A stretch of DNA of 54,089 nt from an uncultured bacterium (lineage in GTDB: Bacteria; Myxococcota_A; UBA9042; PHBI01): positions 1-54,089 of the forward strand of contig CALHXW010000171.1 of assembly GCA_938040325.1 (NCBI GenBank), given 5' to 3'. The position numbers and the translations under genes are program-made. The notes beneath the pieces were generated by a model. That model ran no database searches and was not told where the DNA came from. It saw only the letters and a program-made list of their open reading frames with translations. This document shows, one piece after another, positions 27,137 through 35,360 of this stretch (positions are counted from its first letter, which is position 1; every line of letters starts with the position of its first letter).

Positions 27137-27164
27137 CTTTGTCCAGACGTGGTCCGGGAGCCAG

Positions 27165-27950
27165 CTACTTCGCGTCCCGGATAAACTCGACGGCCCAGTT
27201 ATCGGACAGCTGTGCCTCGCCCAAGAACCGCCCCTTGCTAAACCCGCCGGCGCGCACAACCGCAATGACCTCGTCGCGCGTGTCGTGCACGTGCCCAAAC
27301 TGCCACTCACTGACGAGCCCTTCGACCTTCTCAAAGTCGATCAGGACGAGGCGCCCGCCAGGCTTTATCACGCGTGCGAGGTCGGCGATCATGGCCTTGG
27401 GATCGTCGAAGTGGTGGTAGGTGTCGGCGCAGAACGCAACGTCGACGCTGTTGTCGGCGAGCGTCGTCGTGTGGAACTTCCCGTGAACAACCGTGACTTC
27501 GGGACGCTTGCCGAAGCGTTGGTTTAGCTTGTCGATAAACGGCTTGGCGACGTCGACGGCCATGACCTTTCCGGTGGGGCCGACGGCGTCCGCAAACGCT
27601 CCGACGAAGAGCCCTGTCCCAGCGCCGATGTCGGCGAGCGTTTCACCCGGCTTGATCGCCATGGCTGCGAGGATAGCTTCCTGCTTCTGGGCCATCTCCC
27701 GACGCTCAGACTGAAAGCGCTTCTCCCAGTCGTCGGCGTCGAGCTTCGGGTTGGTGAACTTCGCGTTGCGGGCCTTGGCTTTCGCCGCCTTGGTGGCCGC
27801 GGGCGAGTTCTTGGTCACCTTCGGGGCAGGCTCTGCCTGTGCAGGCTCCGACTTGCAGCCGCTGGTGCTGAGCAGGGCCGTCAGCGCGAGTCCGAAGACA
27901 GAGGCTCGGAGCCAGCGGTCGGATCGCGTTGCAGTTGTATGGGGCATCAC
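27165..27950 (-). CDS. Predicted lipoprotein with SAM-dependent methyltransferase domain
   Basis: 261 residues. The first 32 form a lipoprotein signal with lipobox LSTSGC (Cys32), followed by a Lys/Ala/Pro-rich linker. From about 85 it is a class I methyltransferase: motif I ADIGAGTGLFVGAF (106-119), acidic VMAVDVAKPFIDKL, motif IV DVAFCADTYHHFDDP, and VIKPGGRLVLIDFEKVEG. An exported methyltransferase would lack obvious SAM supply, so either it is anchored yet cytosolic or it binds another ligand. Its start overlaps the stop of a second methyltransferase gene (ATGA). I am confident of both parts, not of the reaction. Confidence 0.8.
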   Translation of the reverse strand: MMPHTTATRSDRWLRASVFGLALTALLSTSGCKSEPAQAEPAPKVTKNSPAATKAAKAKARNAKFTNPKLDADDWEKRFQSERREMAQKQEAILAAMAIKPGETLADIGAGTGLFVGAFADAVGPTGKVMAVDVAKPFIDKLNQRFGKRPEVTVVHGKFHTTTLADNSVDVAFCADTYHHFDDPKAMIADLARVIKPGGRLVLIDFEKVEGLVSEWQFGHVHDTRDEVIAVVRAGGFSKGRFLGEAQLSDNWAVEFIRDAK

Positions 27951-28879
27951 GCGGGTCTCCTCAGCAAGATGATGTTGGCGCGGACGGCGAAGTCGTCGGG
28001 CTCAGCCTTACCAGCATTTCGCACGAGCAGTCGCGACATCAGCGCCGAGTGCTGCTCGCGGAACTTTGCGGCGTCGGGGGCGACCTCGAGGATGAGCTTG
28101 TCGCGCTCGAAGCCCGCGTCGTCGAAGATCTGGAGGTACTCGCGGGTGGTGAGCTTGCTAAAGAGATCCAGCTCGACGTAGCGGCCGCCGGACTGGAAGT
28201 CCTCCGGGTCTTTTTTGTAGCGCTCGTAAAAGGCTTGGTAGTCGTCGCTGTCGAGCAACACGTGGTTGTAGACGTTGGCCAGTCCGCCGCGCGCAGCAAA
28301 GTGGTCGCCGGCTGGCGCGTACCACATGGGCCCATAGGAGGCGTACACGTAGCCACCTGGACGCACGACTCGGTGCGTCTCGGCCATCACCGCTGGCAGG
28401 TCTTGGCAGTGCTCGAAGACAGCATCGGACGCACAGACATCGATGGCGCCGTCCTCGAGGAAGCTGTGGTCTTCGAGGGGGGCGCAGTGGAACTCGACGT
28501 CAACGCCGTAGGTGGCCTTGCAGTGGGCCGAGATCTGCGACCAGCTCTCGTCGAAGGGAAAGAGGTCGGTGGCAATGATGCGCTTGGGCTTGAGCGCGGC
28601 GTATCCGATGACGTCCCAGCCGGTGCCGGTGCCTTGGACCAGGATCGTCGACGACCCGATGTCCACGCCCTGCACGGCGTAGCGCCGTCGGTCCTCGACA
28701 GGAAGTCCGCGGGTAAAGAGCACGAGGTCAGGGTTGGTTGCGGCCAGAAACGACGGTGAGAGCGCTCGTCTCGCGCGCCACGAGAGCGCTGGTCGAATCA
28801 CATCGTAGAGCATGCGCTTGGCGCGCGACGTCTTGGTCCGTTCGACGGTCTTGAGCCAGTCTTGTTTTACGTATGCCAC
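27947..28879 (-). CDS. Class I methyltransferase-like protein
   Basis: 310 residues. SSTILVQGTGTGWDVIGYAAL is motif I, RIIATDLFPFDESW the acidic loop, and AIDVCASDAVFEHCQDLPAVMAETHRVVRPGGYVYASYGPMW the post-I and motif IV/V region. The fold is that of sugar/lipid methyltransferases of surface-glycan clusters; the substrate is unknown. No signal peptide. It is the first gene of a coupled pair with the lipoprotein methyltransferase. A 352-bp gap containing a very long palindrome separates it from the divergent MuiA-family gene. Confidence 0.8.
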   Translation of the reverse strand: MAYVKQDWLKTVERTKTSRAKRMLYDVIRPALSWRARRALSPSFLAATNPDLVLFTRGLPVEDRRRYAVQGVDIGSSTILVQGTGTGWDVIGYAALKPKRIIATDLFPFDESWSQISAHCKATYGVDVEFHCAPLEDHSFLEDGAIDVCASDAVFEHCQDLPAVMAETHRVVRPGGYVYASYGPMWYAPAGDHFAARGGLANVYNHVLLDSDDYQAFYERYKKDPEDFQSGGRYVELDLFSKLTTREYLQIFDDAGFERDKLILEVAPDAAKFREQHSALMSRLLVRNAGKAEPDDFAVRANIILLRRPA

Positions 28880-29069
28880 GTGCCTGCCTTGTCGACGCGT
28901 GGGATGCGTCCATCGCCTCTATCTGCAAGCGCTGCGCGATGTTGGTCAAGCAAGAATGCGGCTGTGACCACGGTCCATCGTGGATCTCTTCGGTCCGACT
29001 TCTTGAGGGGGCTCGACACATCGGCGGCGTCGGATCTCGTCCTCGGCGACGGCCTGTCGGGACCTAGGA

Positions 29070-29115
29070 ACGAACTTCCGGCATCTACAACCGGTTGTAG
29101 ATGCCGGAAGTTCGT
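29070..29115. repeat. 46-bp perfect palindrome, no spacer
   Basis: Bases 29070-29092 and 29093-29115 are exact reverse complements with no intervening base, centred on ACAACC|GGTTGT. A further GTCGGG (29056-29061) on the left can pair with CCCGAC (29116-29121) on the right if the 8 bases between them on the left bulge. It lies in the 352-bp gap (28880-29231) upstream of two divergent genes, so it is not a simple terminator. No other gene-like content was seen in the gap. Possible roles are an operator for a large dimeric or oligomeric regulator, a cruciform site, or a mobile-element target. Confidence 0.85.
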
Positions 29116-29231
29116 CCCGACATCGCGCTTGTCAGGTGCTTGCAACGCGGAGACAGGTTTTTTGCAGATCCTTTGCAACGCTCAACCGTCAGATGCGCGA
29201 GAGTGGGGTCCAACGAAGCTGGAGTGTGGTG

Positions 29232-30962
29232 ATGACAGGTGTGTCTCGCGTAGGTGTGGCGGTCTTGATGCTTTTGGCGGTCGACTCGGTGGCGCTCGCG
29301 GCGCCTGCTGCAGTCAAGACCAAGATCACAGCGGTGACGGTCTACGCCGATCGCGCACAGGTGACGCGGACGGCGAAGGTCACGCTGTCGGGGAGCACGA
29401 AGCGCTATGTGATCGAAGGGCTGCCTGGGTGGGTCGACAGCGAGTCGATCCGGGCTGGCATCAGCAAGGGGCAGGTCCTCGACGTGTCGGTGAAGAAGAA
29501 CTTCCTCGTGGAGCCATCGGAGGCGGGCGTTCGACGCGCGGACGAAGAGCTGCTTGAGGTGAGCGACCAGCTCGCCGAGATCAGCGACGAAGAGGCGGTC
29601 ATCAAGGCGGAGGTGCGGCAGCTCGAGCAGATCCGCGCGTTCTCGATGGACAAGCTCCCCAAGGACATGGTCACCCGCGACGTCAAAGTGAAGACGTTCG
29701 CCGACACCGTGGAGTTCGTCACGGCTCGGTATCGCAAGAACAAGGCAGCGCTGCGTGAGCTGTCGCGCCGTCGCCGCGCGCTGCAGCCGACACTGGTTGC
29801 GCGGACCAAAGCTCGCGACGAGCGTCGAGCCAAATCGCAGCTCGAGCAGCAGAGCGTGACCGTCGACGTGTCCGGCCGCGGCACAGCAACCCTCACGTTG
29901 ACCTACCTCACCCCGGGCGCGACGTGGGAGCCGACCGGCGAGCTGCGCGTCACCGGCGGTGGCGAGCGGGTCCAGGTCACGCAGGTCGCATCGGTCGTAC
30001 AGACGACCGGCGAAGACTGGACCGGCGCCAAGCTGACGTTCTCGACCCAGCGACCGGAAGAGACGCTCGCGGTTCCTGAGGTCCAGGCGCTTCTGCTTGG
30101 GGGTGGCGGTGGCGGCGGCCTCAATGAAGCCGTTAGCCGTGCCAGCGCGTCGTTTCAGCGGGCGCAGTCGAGCTACTCAAGCCAGAGCACCCTCGCCAAC
30201 AGGCACAACAAGGCCTGGCAGGACAACTTCGTCCGTCAGAACGAGCAGCAACAGCGCGCCGCAGCGGCGTTCGCCGAGATCAAGAAGCGAGGAACAACCG
30301 CCCACTTCAGCGCGCTGGCTCAGCGTACGGTCCGTGGCGACGGCGACCCGGTCCGTGTCCCGATCGCCGCCGGTCAGTTCGACGCGAGGGTGCGCTTCGT
30401 CGCGGTCCCTGAGGTGTCGCTGAACGTGGTCCGGAGCGCCGAGCTCACCAACAGCGCCGAGCTTCCCATCCTGCCGGGTCGCGCCACGCTCTTCGTGGAC
30501 GGCGCGTTCGTCGGCAGCTCGCGCTTTCCGTTTGTGGCGCCCGGCGAGTCCTTCTCGACCTTCCTCGGCGTGCATGAGTCGGTGAAGCTCGAGCGCAAGA
30601 TCGACCGCAAGCGCAGCTCCATTGAGCGTAAGCGCAAGCGCACGACCGTGGACGCATCCTTCATCGTGACGGCCGAGAACCTCAGCAACAACCCGGTCAC
30701 GGTGGAGCTCGGCGACCGGGTGCCGGTTGCTCAGAACGAAGACATCGAGCTCGACGACGTCGAGATCCCGAAGCAAGCGAAGCGGAGCCGGGACGGAGTC
30801 GTCAGCTGGACTGCCACGCTCGCACCCCGCACGAAGCGAAGCTGGCGCATCGAGTACACGCTTGAGTACCCCAACGACTTCCTCAAGAAGAAGCGTCCAT
30901 CGCCGGCCAACAAGCAGCGCAAGCTCTACGACCAGATCCATCAGTTCGAGAGCACGCTCTAG
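29232..30962 (+). CDS. MuiA-family protein (DUF4140/DUF4139)
   Basis: 576 residues from the ATG at 29232 (GGAG eight bases upstream). A Sec signal (VAVLMLLAVDSVALA) is followed by KITAVTVYADRAQVTRTAKVTL, the hallmark N-terminal DUF4140 domain. A coiled coil follows (about 95-210: ELLEVSDQLAEISDEEAVIKAEVRQLEQI...), then the DUF4139 beta domain starting near TYLTPGATWEPTGELRV and ending WRIEYTLEYPNDF. A poly-Gly stretch (LLGGGGGGG) lies near 295. The family is annotated as mucoidy inhibitor from early work; the biochemical role is unknown. It is predicted to be periplasmic or surface located. Confidence 0.85.
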   Translation: MTGVSRVGVAVLMLLAVDSVALAAPAAVKTKITAVTVYADRAQVTRTAKVTLSGSTKRYVIEGLPGWVDSESIRAGISKGQVLDVSVKKNFLVEPSEAGVRRADEELLEVSDQLAEISDEEAVIKAEVRQLEQIRAFSMDKLPKDMVTRDVKVKTFADTVEFVTARYRKNKAALRELSRRRRALQPTLVARTKARDERRAKSQLEQQSVTVDVSGRGTATLTLTYLTPGATWEPTGELRVTGGGERVQVTQVASVVQTTGEDWTGAKLTFSTQRPEETLAVPEVQALLLGGGGGGGLNEAVSRASASFQRAQSSYSSQSTLANRHNKAWQDNFVRQNEQQQRAAAAFAEIKKRGTTAHFSALAQRTVRGDGDPVRVPIAAGQFDARVRFVAVPEVSLNVVRSAELTNSAELPILPGRATLFVDGAFVGSSRFPFVAPGESFSTFLGVHESVKLERKIDRKRSSIERKRKRTTVDASFIVTAENLSNNPVTVELGDRVPVAQNEDIELDDVEIPKQAKRSRDGVVSWTATLAPRTKRSWRIEYTLEYPNDFLKKKRPSPANKQRKLYDQIHQFESTL

Positions 30963-31001
30963 CAGCGTCTACTGACAGTCGCCTGCTTGGGGCTGCTGGG
31001 T

Positions 31002-31032
31002 CAGGCCGTCAGCGGCTGGGGCTGACGGCCTG
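31002..31032. terminator. Strong hairpin between convergent genes
   Basis: CAGGCCGTCAGC and GCTGACGGCCTG form a perfect 12-bp stem with a 7-nt loop, 40 nt after the MuiA-family stop and directly before the stop of the convergent kinase gene. Only TT follows, so it probably works as a bidirectional barrier or together with Rho. Confidence 0.5.
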
Positions 31033-31033
31033 T

Positions 31034-32692
31034 TCAGCGACGCATGGAGTCGAGTCGGACGCGGCGGCCAGCTCGTCGCGTGTGCACCACACGAAGCGCA
31101 TGGGCGGCCTCGGCAAGAGCGCCCTGGAGCGGGTGAATCGAGCCAGCCGCCTCTCCATGTGCGCTGCGCTCGCCCGTGTCTTTAGCGATGTCGGCGACCC
31201 GGTCTGCGCCCACGCGACGCGCGGTCAGCACGATCTCGTTGCACGCTTGGAGTCGGCGGGTCTGCCCTTCATCGTGCTCGATCTCGTAGAGCCACTTTGG
31301 AACCGACCGGATGAAGTCGCGGATGGTCGTCCGTGCGGTGCGAGCGTCGGCAGCAAAGAGCTCGTCGAGCGTCTCACCGTTGAGGCGGTCCACGCGGGCG
31401 GTTGCCAGGCGCTCGACCAGCCCGAGCAGGTTGCCGAAGTCTTCGCCGTCGTACTTCACGTGGGCGTCCGCTTCGACCCGGTTCCACTGGCCAAAGGGAT
31501 CGGCATGCGGCGCCAAGCAGATGATCGGAAGCTGCAGCGTCGTCGCGTCTGATCGCATGCGCTTGACCGCGTCATAGCCGCTGCCGCGCGTTAGGCGATG
31601 GTTGACGACAACCAGGTCAAAGGGCGTTCGCCGTGCGGCTTGAAGCCCTTCGTGGACCGAGTCCACCACGGTGAGATCGTGGTCGGCGAGGGCTTCCTTG
31701 AGCGCATCCAGCCAGTGGCGGTTGTCGCCAAGAACGAGGATGTTGACGGGAGTGCCTGCCCCCATCGAAACTTGCTCCACGTCGACCGCGGCCACGCTGG
31801 GACGTGTCACTCGGCGCGTCTGATGCCGCCGCTGGAGCTGGTCCCAGCGCTCAACGAACTCGCTCGCGCTCGGGCGGTCTTCATAACGAGGGCTCAAGAG
31901 GTCCGAGATGAGCGCTGCAGTGGCCGCTTCGATCGATGGCTTCACGGTGCGGGGGTCCGGCGCCTCGGTCATGGCGATCGTCGCGTCGAGGATCTCGCGC
32001 GAGTCGGTCAGCTCCCCAAGGAACTCTTCGCCGGTCAGCGCCCACCACAGGAGGGCGCCCAGGCCGAACATGTCCGAGCGCGGCACAGAGTTGCCCTCGC
32101 ACTGCTCCCGGGCCAGGTAGCCCGCCGTGCCCAGCGCAGTGTCGTGCATGCTCCCTTCGTAGCCGTCGATCTTGGCGATGCCGAGGTCGATGAGCTTGGT
32201 CTCAAGCTTGCGCGTGTGCGGATTGCGGGAAACGAACACATTGCCAGGTGTCACATCGCGATGCACAACGCCCGCGCGATGCAGCGCCCCGAGGGCACTT
32301 CCCAGCTGGGAGAAGATCGGAAAGTAGACGCCATGAGAGAGCGGTGCTCTGCGCTCTAGCAGAGCCTCGAGGTCAAGACCTGGCAAGTACTCCATCACAA
32401 TCGCCGGCAGGCCCGCAGCCGTGTCGCCGACCGAGTAGATCGTGACCACGTTCGGATGGTTCACGCGGCCCGTTGCAATCGCCTCCGCCTTGAAGCGCTG
32501 GCGAATGACCTCGATGCCCCAGCTCTCGCCCTCATCCTCGCGGGCGACTTTGACGGCGACCTGGCGCCCGATCGAGCTCTGTGCAGCGAGGTACGCTGTG
32601 GCGAACGTTCCGGCGCCGAGCACCTCCCGAATCTCAAAGTCCCCGAGGATTTGAGTTCCGACGAGCGGGTCGTTGTCAGATTCCGTTGCCAA
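31034..32692 (-). CDS. Ser/Thr kinase fused to degenerate receiver and HPt-like domains
   Basis: 552 residues. Kinase domain about 18-285: G-loop LGAGTFA (25-31), ATP-site Lys48 in VAVKV, HRDVTPGN (144-151, Asp146), and DLG (169-171) replacing DFG, then GTAGYLAREQ. A receiver-like domain occupies about 316-430. The phospho-acceptor position is Asn364 (VVVNHRLTRGSGYDA), and the first acidic pair reads GDN, so phosphorylation there is unlikely. Residues about 445-535 have the helix pattern of an HPt domain (FIRSVPKWLYEIEH...LQACNEIVLTARRVGADRVADIA), with Asn485 at the His position. It is the last gene of the chemosensory/GTPase cluster, 111 nt after the Roadblock gene. No transmembrane helix. 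Confidence 0.8.
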   Translation of the reverse strand: MATESDNDPLVGTQILGDFEIREVLGAGTFATAYLAAQSSIGRQVAVKVAREDEGESWGIEVIRQRFKAEAIATGRVNHPNVVTIYSVGDTAAGLPAIVMEYLPGLDLEALLERRAPLSHGVYFPIFSQLGSALGALHRAGVVHRDVTPGNVFVSRNPHTRKLETKLIDLGIAKIDGYEGSMHDTALGTAGYLAREQCEGNSVPRSDMFGLGALLWWALTGEEFLGELTDSREILDATIAMTEAPDPRTVKPSIEAATAALISDLLSPRYEDRPSASEFVERWDQLQRRHQTRRVTRPSVAAVDVEQVSMGAGTPVNILVLGDNRHWLDALKEALADHDLTVVDSVHEGLQAARRTPFDLVVVNHRLTRGSGYDAVKRMRSDATTLQLPIICLAPHADPFGQWNRVEADAHVKYDGEDFGNLLGLVERLATARVDRLNGETLDELFAADARTARTTIRDFIRSVPKWLYEIEHDEGQTRRLQACNEIVLTARRVGADRVADIAKDTGERSAHGEAAGSIHPLQGALAEAAHALRVVHTRRAGRRVRLDSMRR

Positions 32693-32803
32693 TCATGCGC
32701 CTCGTTTCATGCGGTTCATGCTTCGTTCGTAGCAAAACAATCGGCGGAGTTTGTCAGGTTCTCCAGCGAGCGACGATCGGTTTGAAACCCTGCGCGCTCG
32801 ACG

Positions 32804-33172
32804 TCAGCGAGTCGTGCGGCGTCGGCCACCGCCATACGCCTTCTGGACCCGGATGCGCGTGACGTTTGCGGTGACCTGGAGCATCTCATGGTTCGGGCGG
32901 TCGCGCCCAACAAGCACCACGGCAAACCCGCCAAAGCTCTTCATCGAGAGCCACCCGCCGGCGCCCTCCGCCAAGAAGTCGTCGAGCTCCTGCCCTGCGA
33001 CTCCAGAGACCCCCAGCGCGTCGATCGCGCGCCGGACCTCGTCGAACGCGTTCGTTAACAGCAGCTCGTCATAGGGCTTGGTGCACTGGCTCTCCAGGCA
33101 CTGGCCCGTGGCGTCGAACACGCCGGCCGCAACAAGCCCGGGAATCGACCGCGTTGCCCGAAGTGCCTTCAT
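32804..33172 (-). CDS. Roadblock/LC7 protein (MglB-like)
   Basis: 122 residues starting at an ATG that overlaps the GTPase-Roadblock stop (ATGA). The Roadblock pattern is clear: IPGLVAAGVFDATGQCLESQ, a central helix LLLTNAFDEVRRAIDALG, then ELDDFLAEGAGGWLSMKSFGGFAVVLVGRDRPN and a last helix. By analogy with MglB it would bind the neighbouring GTPase and modulate its GTP state. Its length is that of stand-alone MglB-like proteins. Translational coupling suggests a fixed ratio with the GTPase. Confidence 0.8.
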   Translation of the reverse strand: MKALRATRSIPGLVAAGVFDATGQCLESQCTKPYDELLLTNAFDEVRRAIDALGVSGVAGQELDDFLAEGAGGWLSMKSFGGFAVVLVGRDRPNHEMLQVTANVTRIRVQKAYGGGRRRTTR

Positions 33173-34476
33173 ACGCTCTTTCCGTCGAGGAGGGCGGAGA
33201 GCTTCGACGCGTCCTTTCCGAGCTGCTCCGACTTGGGCCCGCGGGCGATCACCGTGAGCTCGCCTTTGTCGCGGACGAAGTAGAAGTGCTCGTCTGAGCC
33301 CACCGCCCAATGAGCGGTCGTACCGAGCCCCAAGAGTCCCATGGCATTTCGCAGTGCACCCGACGCGCTGCTCGTCGCCGCGGCCCAGGTGTCTGCTTCG
33401 GCACTGCCTTCCGTAGCTGCCACCGTGCTGTCGGCGGCCAAACACACGACGGCGGCGTCCACCAGCGACGACGCAACTGCTCGCGTCGCCAAGTCATCGG
33501 CCGTCGCCGAGAGTGGGCGTGTTGGACTGGCCTTTCGGACCGATGGCCGAGTCAGCGGTCGAGATGCTGGTGGCGTCTCGATCGCGGGGGGCTTGTCGAC
33601 CGCTGGAGCCGGCGCTGGTGTCGGATCCGGCGCGGCGCTCTCGCTGGCGATGAGGTCGTCGGTGATCGCGACGACGGGCATGACACCGAGCGCATCTGCG
33701 AAGTGCGTTGCCGGGATATCAAGGGCCGCCAGGCGGTTCTTGCTGCGGGCACGTCGCGTTCGAACGAGGAGCCCGGTCTTGGGTTTGAGCGCGACCACAA
33801 TCGTGCCTTCTCGATCCCCAGGCGGGTTCGCCGCGAGGTGTTCCTGCAGCGTCTCCGCGAGGTGTCCAACGACGCCGCGAAGAGTCTCGACCACGCCATC
33901 GCCTTGCTGGGTGCTCGCTTCGTACTCTGGCAGGCCGTGGTCGTTGAGGGACTTCCTCAGTCGCTTGACGGGCTCGGCACCTTGAAGGTCGCGCTTGTTC
34001 CACTGGAACGCGACCAGCGGCTGCTGGGCGCGGCCGCTTCGCTCAAGCAGCGCTTTCAGCTCAGCGAGGGCAGCCTTGTTGGCCTTCATGCGCTGAGGGT
34101 CTGAGTCCGCCACGAACACGACGGCGTCAGCGCCGCCGATCACGGTCGCGCGCGCGTCGAGCTCGCCGCTGTCAGCGAAGCTGCTCACTGGGAGTGTCCA
34201 ACCATCGCTCGATGACTCGGCGGCTCGCTTGATCGTCGGTGTCGAAAAGAGGTCGAGCTCGAGCTCGAGGTTGGCGACCCTCTCACCCTTGACGCGCAGG
34301 CACTCAAAGCTGGTTTCGTCGGGGTTACCGACGTCGAGCGTGATGACCTCGCCCCGCCGGTCCTCAGGGTAGGCCTTCGCGAGCGCATTCAGGTTGCCCG
34401 TCTTGCCGGCGCCAACCGCACCGGTGAAGACGATCTTCATCACCGCGGTGCGTTTCGTGAGGTCCACATTGGCCAC
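33169..34476 (-). CDS. MglA-like GTPase fused to a C-terminal Roadblock domain
   Basis: 435 residues; an ATG 12 codons later (MKIVFTGAVG) is an equally plausible start. P-loop GAVGAGKTG (19-27). The G4 box NKRD (160-163) in FQWNKRDLQGAEPV matches MglA closely, as does GADAVVFVADSDPQRMKANKAALAEL. Switch II reads DLFSTPTIK, without the usual PGQ. A long Pro/Ala linker (about 280-345) leads to a Roadblock-like domain (about 346-435, LATRAVASSLVDAAVVCLAAD...HWAVGSDEHFYFVRDKGELTVIARG). Fusion of GTPase and Roadblock in one chain would put the presumed regulator in cis. Coupled to a free Roadblock gene; a paralogous fusion lies at 14747-15943. Confidence 0.8.
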   Translation of the reverse strand: MANVDLTKRTAVMKIVFTGAVGAGKTGNLNALAKAYPEDRRGEVITLDVGNPDETSFECLRVKGERVANLELELDLFSTPTIKRAAESSSDGWTLPVSSFADSGELDARATVIGGADAVVFVADSDPQRMKANKAALAELKALLERSGRAQQPLVAFQWNKRDLQGAEPVKRLRKSLNDHGLPEYEASTQQGDGVVETLRGVVGHLAETLQEHLAANPPGDREGTIVVALKPKTGLLVRTRRARSKNRLAALDIPATHFADALGVMPVVAITDDLIASESAAPDPTPAPAPAVDKPPAIETPPASRPLTRPSVRKASPTRPLSATADDLATRAVASSLVDAAVVCLAADSTVAATEGSAEADTWAAATSSASGALRNAMGLLGLGTTAHWAVGSDEHFYFVRDKGELTVIARGPKSEQLGKDASKLSALLDGKSV

Positions 34477-34859
34477 AGCGTTCGTAGTTTCCTGAGTGTC
34501 GAGTGTGTCTGGCCCGTACGGCCAGAGAGAGTCGAGTGAGCGGACCCACCCCGTCCAGACTGCAAACTTAGCCCGATAAGTCCCAGCCCGCCAAGCTCAA
34601 CCGGCCAAGATGACGGCTCTGTGCCGGCAGCGGCCTGGCTCGAATTCGGATCGGGTGCCGGTGTCGAGTCCAAATTGTGATCGCAAGCGGTGAGGAAGCC
34701 GCCGATTTCTAAAGAAGAAGCAGGTCCGAGTACGTGCCGCTTGAGAACGCTGCGAGCGTCCATAAACGAAGGACGTCACGACCCTCGAGCCTGTCACGGG
34801 GCCCTCGTTGTGCGGCGCGAGCCGCGATCGGCCTGCGCACTGAGGGGCAGTGCGCGGGT
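34477..34859. other. 383-bp intergenic region with a hairpin
   Basis: Separates the chemosensory genes from the GTPase-Roadblock genes, all on the minus strand. GCGCACTG (34835-34842) pairs with CAGTGCGC (34848-34855) just beyond the CheW-like stop, without a T-tract. The remaining sequence has no protein-like frame and presumably carries the GTPase promoter, which I could not define. The gap means the GTPase genes may be transcribed separately from the chemosensory genes. Confidence 0.45.
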
Positions 34860-35360
34860 TCAGCTCGCACTCGCCATCTTGCTCTGCGACGCCCGCAGAA
34901 CGCCGGTTGCCTGCGCAATCTCCGACTGGGTGAGCAAGCGCGTCAGGTCCACCATCCAGCCCACCGATGCGCGCTCGCCCGCTAGGCGCTCAGGCACAGC
35001 GAATGCGCCGGTGACGGCACGTCCACGCCCGTGCAAGAAGCCATCCGGAAACTCGCGCGCAAGCTCAACGCCGCCGACCATGAGGCACGCACCGGAGCGT
35101 AGCGCAATGGGTAGTGGGCCGTCCTTCGTTGGCACCTCGGCGAAGATCCACGCGCTGTCGACGGGTGGCTGGTCAAAGAGGGTGCCAAGATCCCACGCGC
35201 AGTAGGCGGTGTCTCCCGACGTGACGACCATTCGGTCGCCAACCGCCTCGATCTTGACCTCATCCGCCAGCGCCATCCGGACAATGCTCGAGACCGGCAC
35301 TGCCATGATGTCATGGTGAACCGAGAAGACGAGGTGCAGCGCACTCTGTCCGCTGCTCAT
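34860..35360 (-). CDS. CheW-like coupling protein
   Basis: 166 residues with the CheW fold pattern: LHLVFSVHHDIMAVPVSSIVRMALADEVKIEAV as the first strands, a middle YCAWDLGTLF corresponding to the LIDLRxxL segment, and GWMVDLTRLLTQSEIA at the end. The sequence is divergent from canonical CheW, and a region about 70-130 is less like the family. Its ATG overlaps the CheA stop (ATGA). It likely couples to the CheA or an alternative receptor. Two further CheW or CheW-like genes (42170, 45869) are present in the cluster. Confidence 0.65.
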   Translation of the reverse strand: MSSGQSALHLVFSVHHDIMAVPVSSIVRMALADEVKIEAVGDRMVVTSGDTAYCAWDLGTLFDQPPVDSAWIFAEVPTKDGPLPIALRSGACLMVGGVELAREFPDGFLHGRGRAVTGAFAVPERLAGERASVGWMVDLTRLLTQSEIAQATGVLRASQSKMASAS

